The position numbers were made by a program, and so were the translations under genes. 64,000 nt of DNA from contig OX465103.1 in NCBI GenBank assembly GCA_949987565.1, positions 14,366,774-14,430,773 of the forward strand, written 5' to 3'. This DNA comes from Luidia sarsii (Eukaryota > Echinodermata > Asteroidea > Paxillosida > Luidiidae). Shown piece by piece: positions 57,171-64,000 of the stretch (position 1 is its first letter; each line of letters starts with the position of its first letter). A model generated the notes under the pieces. That model ran no database searches. It was not told the DNA's origin and worked only from the letters and a program-made list of their open reading frames with translations.

Positions 57171-60100
57171 CCTCCAACAAATCACCGACATCACACCGAC
57201 AGCACACCGACAGCACATTAACAGCACATAGACAGCACACCGACAGCACACCGACAGCACACCGACAGCACACCGACAGCACACCTACAGCACTCAGACA
57301 GCACCCCGACACCACTCTGACAGCACACCGACAGCACACCAACAGCACACTGACAGCATACCAACAACCCACCATCAGCACGACAGCACACCGACACTAC
57401 ATCGACCATACAGCGACAGCACACCCAAAGCACACAGACAGCACACTGACATTCCACCCACACCACGCCGATACCCCACACACTCTCAGAGAAGTGTAGA
57501 AAAGAGTAGAAGGAAAACTGGCAAGAATCTTTGCTTGATCCTGAAACAAGGATAACACCCCCTTTTACAGGACCAATTGCAAAGGCGGGGGTCACGAGGC
57601 CAGGCGGAAAAAGGGTTTCCTTCCCCCAAAAGGCTTTTTACGGCCTCCAACAAACCACAGACAGCACACCGACATCACACCGACAGCACACCAACAACAC
57701 ACCGACAGCACACCGACAGCACACCTACAGCACTCAGACAGCACACCGACAGCACACCTACAGCACTCAGACAGCACCCCGACACCACCCCGACACCACT
57801 CCGACAGCAAACCGACAGCACTCCGAGAGCTCACCGACAGCACACCAACAGCACACTAATGACAGCATACCAACAACCCACCGTCAGCACGACAGCACAC
57901 CGACACTACATCGACCATACAGCGACAGCACACTGACGTTCCACCCACAGCACACCGTCACCCCACACACTCTCAGAGAAGTGAAGAAAAAAGAAGAAGG
58001 AAAACTGGCAAGAACCTTTGCTTAATCCTGAAACAAGGATAACACCCCCTTTCACAGGACCAATTGCAAAGGCGGAGGTCACGAGGCCAGGCGGAAAAAG
58101 GGTTTCCTTCCCCCTAAAGGCTTTTGACGGCCTCCAACAAACCACCGACAGCACACCGACATCACACCGACAGCACACCAACAGCACACCGACAGCACAC
58201 CGACAGCACACCGACAGCACACCGACAGCACACCTACAGCACTCAGACAGCACCCCGACACCACTCCGACAGCACACCGACAGCACACCAACAGCACACT
58301 GACAGCATACCAACAACCCACCATCAGCACGACAGCACACCGACACTACATCGACCATACAGCGACAGCACACCCAAAGCACACAGACAGCACACTGACA
58401 TTCCACCCACACCACGCCGATACCCCCACACACTCTCAGAGAAGTGTAGAAAAGAGTAGAAGGAAAACTGGCAAGAATCTTTGCTTGATCCTGAAACAAG
58501 GATAACACCCCCTTTTACAGGACCAATTGCAAAGGCGGGGGTCACGAGGCCAGGCGGAAAAAGGGTTTCCTTCCCCCAAAAGGCTTTTGACGGCCTCCAA
58601 CAAACCACCGACATCACACCGACAGCACACCGACAGCACACCAACAGCACACCGACAGCACACCGACAGCACTCAGACAGCACCCCGACACCACCCCGAC
58701 ACCACTCCGACAGCAAACCGACAGCACTCCGAGAGCTCACCGACAGCACACCAACAGCACACTAATGACAGCATACCAACAACCCACCGTCAGCACGACA
58801 GCACACCGACACTACATCGACCATACAGCGACAGCACACTGACGTTCCACCCACAGCACACCGTCACCCCACACACTCTCAGAGAAGTGAAGAAAAGAGA
58901 AGAAGGAAAACTGGCAAGAACCTTTGCTTAATCCTGAAACAAGGATAACACCCCCTTTCACAGGACCAATTGCAAAGGCGGGGGTCACGAGGCCAGGCGG
59001 AAAAAGGGTTTCCTTCCCCAAAAAGGCTTTTTACGGCCTCCAACAAACCACAGACAGCACACCGACATCACACCGACAGCACACCGACATCACACCGACA
59101 GCACACCGACAGCACACCGAAAGCACACTGACAGCACACCTACAGCACACAGACAGCACCCCGACACCACTCCGAGATCTCACCGACAGCACACCAACAG
59201 CACACTAATGACAGCATACCAACAACCCACCGTCAGCAGGACAGCACACCGACACTGCATCGACCATACTGCGACAGCACAACGAAAGCACACAGACAGC
59301 ACACCAACAGCGAACCGACAAGCAAACCGATGGCCCACCGACAGCACACCAACAGCACACTGACAGCATACCAACAACCCACCATAAAGCAAGACAGCAC
59401 ACTGACACTCGTACATCGACCATACAGCGACAGCACACCCACAGCACACAGACAGCACACTGACATTCCACCCACAGCACGCCGACACCCCACACACTCT
59501 CAGAGAAGTGAAGAAAAGAGTAGAAGGAAAACTGGCAAGAATCTTTGCTTGATCCTGAAACAAGGATAACACCCCCTTTTACAGGACCAATTGCAAAGGC
59601 GGGGGTGACGAGGCCAGGCGGAAAAAGGGTTTCCTTCCCCCAAAAGGCTTTTGACGGCCTCCAACAAACCACCGACAGCACACCGACATCACACCGACAG
59701 CACACCAACAGCACACCGACAGCACACCGACAGCACACCGACACTGCATCGACCATACTGCGACATCAGAACGAAAGCACACAGACAGCACACCAACAGC
59801 GAACCGACAAGCAAACCGATGGCCCACAGACAGCACACCGACATCACACCGACAGCACACCGACATCACACCGACAGCACACCGACATCACACCGACAGC
59901 ACACCGACAGCACACCGAAAGCACACTGACAGCACACCTACAGCACACAGACAGCACCCCGACACCACTCCGAGATCTCACCGACAGCACACCAACAGCA
60001 CACTAATGACAGCATACCAACAACCCACCGTCAGCACGACAGCACACCGACACTGCATCGACCATACTGCGACAGGACAACGAAAGCACACAGACAGCAC

Positions 60101-63100
60101 ACCAACAGCGAACCGACAAGCAAACCGATGGCCCACCGACAGCACACCAACAGCACACTGACAGCATACCAACAACCCACCATCAGCACGACAGCACACT
60201 GACACTTGTACATCGACCATACAGCGACAGCACACCCACAGCACACAGACAGCACACTGACATTCCACCCACAGCACGCCGACACACCACACACTCTCAG
60301 AGAAGTGAAGAAAAGAGTAGAAGGAAAACTGGCAAGAATCTTTACTTGATCCTGAAACAAGGATAACACCCCCTTTTACAGGACCAATTGCAAAGGCGGG
60401 GGTCACGAGGCCAGGCGGAAAAAGGGTTTCCTTCCCCCAAAAGGCTTTTGACGGCCTCCAACAAACCACCGACAGCACACCGACATCACACCGACAGCAC
60501 ACCAACAGCACACCGACAGCACACCGACAGCACACCGACAGCACACCTACAGCACTCAGACAGCACCCCGACACCACTCCGACAGCACAACGACAGCACA
60601 CCAACAGCACACTGACAGCGTACCAACAACCCACCATCAGCACGACAGCACACCGACACTACATCGACCATACAGCGACAGCACACCCAAAGCACACAGA
60701 CAGCACACTGACATTCCACCCAAACCACGCCGAAACCCCACACACTCTCAGAGAAGTGAAGAAAAGATGAGAAGGAAAACTGGCAAGAACCTTTGCTTTA
60801 TCCTGAAACAAGGATAACACCCCCTTTCACAGGACCAATTGCAAAGGCGGGGGTCACGAGGCCAGGCGGAAAAAGAGTTTCCTTCCCCCAAAAGGCTTTT
60901 GACGGCCTCCAACAGACCACCGACAGCACACCGACATCACATAGACAGCACACAGACAGCACCTTTGACACCACACCGACAGCACCCCGACACTACTCCG
61001 ACAGCACACCGACAGCACTCTGAGAGCTCACCGACAGCACACCAACAGCACACTAATGACAGCATACCAACAACCCACCGTCAGCACGACAGCACACCGA
61101 GACTACATCGACCATACAGCGACAGCACACTGACATTCCACCCACAGCACACCGACACCCCACACACTCTCAGAGAAGTGAAGAAAAGAGAAGAAGGAAA
61201 ACTGGCAAGAACCTTTGCTTAATCCTGAAACAGGGATAACACCCCCTTTCACAGGACCAAATGCAAAGGCGGGGGTCACGAGGCCAGGCGGAAAAAGGGT
61301 TTCCTTCCCCCAAAAGGCTTTTGACGGCCTCCAACAAACCACAGACAGCACACCGACATCACACCGGCAGCACACCAACAGCACATAGACAGCACACCGA
61401 CAGCACACCGAAAGCACACTGACAGCACACCTACAGCACACAGACAGCACCCCGACACCACTCCGAGAGCTCACCGACAGCACACCAACAGCACACTAAT
61501 GACAGCATACCAACAACCCACCGTCAGCACGACAGCACACCGACACTGCATCGACCATACAGCGACAGCACACCGAAAGCACACAGACAGCACACCAACA
61601 GCGAACCGACAAGCAAACCGATGGCCCACCGACAGCACACCAACAGCACACTGAAAGCATACCAACAACCCGCCATCAGCACGACAGCACACTGACACTC
61701 GTACATCGACCATACAGCGACAGCACACCCACAGCACACAGACAGCACACTGACATTCCACCCACAGCACGCCGACACCCCACACACTCTCAGAGAAGTG
61801 AAGAAAAGAGTAGAAGGAAAACTGGCAAGAATCTTTGCTTGATCCTGAAACAAGGATAACACCCCCTTTTACAGGACCAATTGCAAAGGCGGGGGTGACG
61901 AGGCCAGGCGGAAAAAGGGTTTCCTTCCCCCAAAAGGCTTTTGACGGCCTCCAACACACCACCGACATCACACCGACATCACACCGGCAGCACACCGACA
62001 GCAAACCAACAGCACATAGACAGCACACCGACAGCACACCGACAGCACACCTACAGCACTCAGACAGCACCCCGACACCACCCCGACACCACTCCGACAG
62101 CACACCGACAGCACTCCGAGAGCTCACCGACAGCACACCAACAGCACACTAATGACAGCATACCAACAACCCACCGTCAGCACGACAGCACACCGACACT
62201 ATATCGAACATACAGCGACAGCACACTGACATTCCACCCACAGCACACCGTCACCCCACACACTCTCAGAGAAGTGAAGAAAAAAGAAGAAGGAAAACTG
62301 GCAAGAACCTTTGCTTAATCCTGAAACAAGGATAACACCCCCTTTCACAGGACCAATTGCAAAGGCGGACGTCACGAGGCCAGGCGGAAAAAGGGTTTCC
62401 TTCCCCCTAAAGGCTTTTGACGGCCTCCAACAAACCACCGACAGCACACCGACATCACACCGACAGCACACCAACAGCACACCGACAGCACACCGACAGC
62501 ACACCGACAGCACACCTACAGCACTCAGACAGCACCCCGACACCACTCCGACAGCACACCGACAGCACACCAACAGCACACTGACAGCATACCAACAACC
62601 CACCATCAGCACGACAGCACACCGACACTACATCGACCATACAGCGACAGCACACCCAAAGCACACAGACAGCACACTGACATTCCACCCACACCACGCC
62701 GACAGCCCACACACTCTCAGAGAAGTGTAGAAAAGAGTAGAAGGAAAACTGGCAAGAATCTTTGCTTGATCCTGAAACAAGGATAACACCCCCTTTTACA
62801 GGACCAATTGCAAAGGCGGGGGTCACGAGGCCAGGCGGAAAAAGGGTTTCCTTCCCCCAAAAGGCTTTAGACGGCCTCCAACAAACCACCGACATCACAC
62901 CGACAGCACACCGACAGCACACCAACAGCACATAGACAGCACACCGACAGCACACCGACAGCACACCGACAGCACACCTACAGCACTCAGACAGCACCCC
63001 GACACCACCACGACAGCAAACCGACAGCACTCCGAGAGCTCACCGACAGCACACCAACAGCACACTAATAACAGCATACCAACAACCCACCGTCAGCACG

Positions 63101-64000
63101 ACAGCACACCGACACTACATCGACCATACAGCGACAGCACACTGACATTCCACCCACAGCACACCGTCACCCCACACACTCTCAGAGAAGTGAAGAAAAG
63201 AGAAGAAGGAAAACTGGCAAGAACCTTTGCTTAATCCTGAAACAAGGATAACACCCCCTTTCACAGGACCAAATGCAAAGGCGGGGGTCACGAGGCCATG
63301 CGGAAAAAGGGTTTCCTTCCCCCAAAAGGCTTTTGACGGCCTCCAACAAACCACAGACAGCACACCGACATCACACCGGCAGCACACCAACAGCACATAG
63401 ACAGCACACCGACAGCACACCGAAAGCACACTGACAGCACACCTACAGCACACAGACAGCACCCCGACACCACTCCGAGAGCTCACCGACAGCACACCAA
63501 CAGCACACTAATGACAGCATACCAACAACCCACCGTCAGCACGACAGCACACCGACACTGCATCGACCATACTGCGACAGCACAACGAAAGCACACAGAC
63601 AGCACACCAACAGCGAACCGACAAGCAAACCGATGGCCCACCGACAGCACACCAACAGCACATTGACAGCATACCAACAACCCACCATAAAGCACGACAG
63701 CACACTGACACTCGTACATCGACCATACAGCGACAGCACACCCACAGCACACAGACAGCACACTGACATTCCACACACAGCACGCCGACACCCCACACAC
63801 TCTCAGAGAAGTGAAGAAAAGAGTAGAAGGAAAACTGGCAAGAATCTTTGCTTGATCTTGAAACAAGGATAACACCCCCTTTTACAGGACCAATTGCAAA
63901 GGCGGGGGTGACGAGGCCAGGCGGAAAAAGGGTTTCCTTCCCCCAAAAGGCTTTTGACGGCCTCCAACAAACCACCGACAGCACACCGACATCACACCGA
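57171..64000 (+). repeat. Right-hand array segment, mosaic of earlier segments
   Basis: Block anchors are 57531, 58018, 58481, 58924, 59545, 60342, 60793, 61215, 61835, 62311, 62762, 63227 and 63848. The interval 58.8-59.8 kb matches 51.8-52.8 kb (offset 6,979 bp). The interval 60.3-61.0 kb matches 49.6-50.3 kb (offset 10,739 bp). The interval 62.3-64.0 kb resembles 58.0-59.7 kb (offset 4,281-4,303 bp). A run near 59820-59900 alternates CGACATCACAC and CGACAGCACAC, which looks like slippage. The array continues past the window end. Confidence 0.75.

Larger units (their letters stand above)
1..64000 (+). repeat. 11-bp satellite array, consensus ACAGCACACCG
   Basis: The whole window is built from head-to-tail variants of ACAGCACACCG on the + strand, with no orientation switch that I can see. 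Common variants are ACAGCACACCA, ACAGCACACTG, ACAGCACACAG, ACATCACACCG and ACAGCACACCT. Variants are not random: the same ordered string of variants recurs in monomer after monomer, so this is a higher-order array and not a simple homogeneous minisatellite. The consensus has no T on the + strand, about 64% G+C, and one CpG per unit. It contains no stop codon in any frame on either strand, which explains the abundant spurious open frames. Neither array edge nor any unique flanking sequence is in the window. Function is unknown; structural (heterochromatin) DNA is the default expectation for such arrays, and this is inference. Confidence 0.97.

Noticed and set aside
59820..59900. Possible separate 22-bp microsatellite (alternating CGACATCACAC/CGACAGCACAC)
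   Set aside because: It is a short slippage tract of two 11-mer variants within the general array and not a distinct repeat family.
1..64000. CRISPR-like array
   Set aside because: Repeats are contiguous 11-mers and 465-628-bp monomers, with no uniform 20-40-bp repeats separated by unique spacers. There are no cas genes, and the context is eukaryotic.
1..64000. Telomeric repeat, rDNA or histone-type gene array
   Set aside because: No TTAGGG-type runs, rRNA-like sequence or gene-sized non-repetitive interval occurs anywhere in the window.

Overview
The window is a single, uninterrupted piece of eukaryotic satellite / higher-order tandem-repeat DNA. I find no protein-coding gene, tRNA, rRNA or CRISPR array that I can support. 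The basic unit is an 11-bp repeat, ACAGCACACCG on the + strand, present in thousands of variant copies from base 1 to base 64000, always in the same orientation. A nested non-autonomous DNA transposon with CACTA ends, and the repeat architecture itself, point to a eukaryotic nuclear genome. An animal genome is plausible, but nothing here identifies the species or the chromosomal location (centromeric, pericentromeric, subtelomeric or other).

The array has at least five levels. (1) The 11-mer. (2) A sub-repeat of about 152 bp (141 bp when one 11-mer is missing), marked by CATACCAACAACCCACC, in two flavours: P with CACCGTC/CTGCATC, and Q with CACCATC/CTACATC followed by CCCAAAGC. (3) Monomers made of a conserved block of about 174 bp, not built from 11-mers, plus a run of 11-mers and one or two sub-repeats. 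Block-to-block spacing is mostly 465/476 bp (short) or 606/617/628 bp (long). I count 103 blocks by eye, all in the same orientation. (4) Local multi-monomer tandem duplications of 1,558 bp (about 18.3-21.4 kb) and 2,471 bp (about 53.5-57.1 kb), plus dispersed 4.3-7 kb-offset duplications in the right third and a 9.4-10.05 kb-offset duplication in the left third. (5) A tandem pair of about 20.45 kb segments: roughly 7.2-27.7 kb repeated at 27.7-48.2 kb. I could spot only five substitutions and one 11-bp indel between them.

Layout: 1-2908 is 11-mer array with two blocks. A 482-bp CACTA-like MITE lies at 2909-3390. Monomers run from 3.4 to 10.2 kb, followed by MITE copies at 10207-10677 and 12309-12790. 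Monomers and the 1,558-bp triads run to 27.7 kb. The second 20.45-kb unit carries MITE copies at 30658-31128 and 32760-33241. From 48.2 kb to the end there is a different, more reshuffled mix of monomers with a third block haplotype and no MITE.

The many open reading frames on both strands follow from the repeat itself. The 11-mer has no stop codon in any frame, and because 11 is not a multiple of 3 every frame reads the same 11-residue period (TAHRQHTDSTP on +, RCAVGVLSVCC on -). The most interesting items are the near-identical 20.45-kb duplication with its junction inside a conserved block, the CACTA-type MITE with a 3-bp ACA target duplication and a visible empty site, the strand asymmetry (the consensus 11-mer has no T on + and one CpG per unit), and the discrete block haplotypes that record past exchange.
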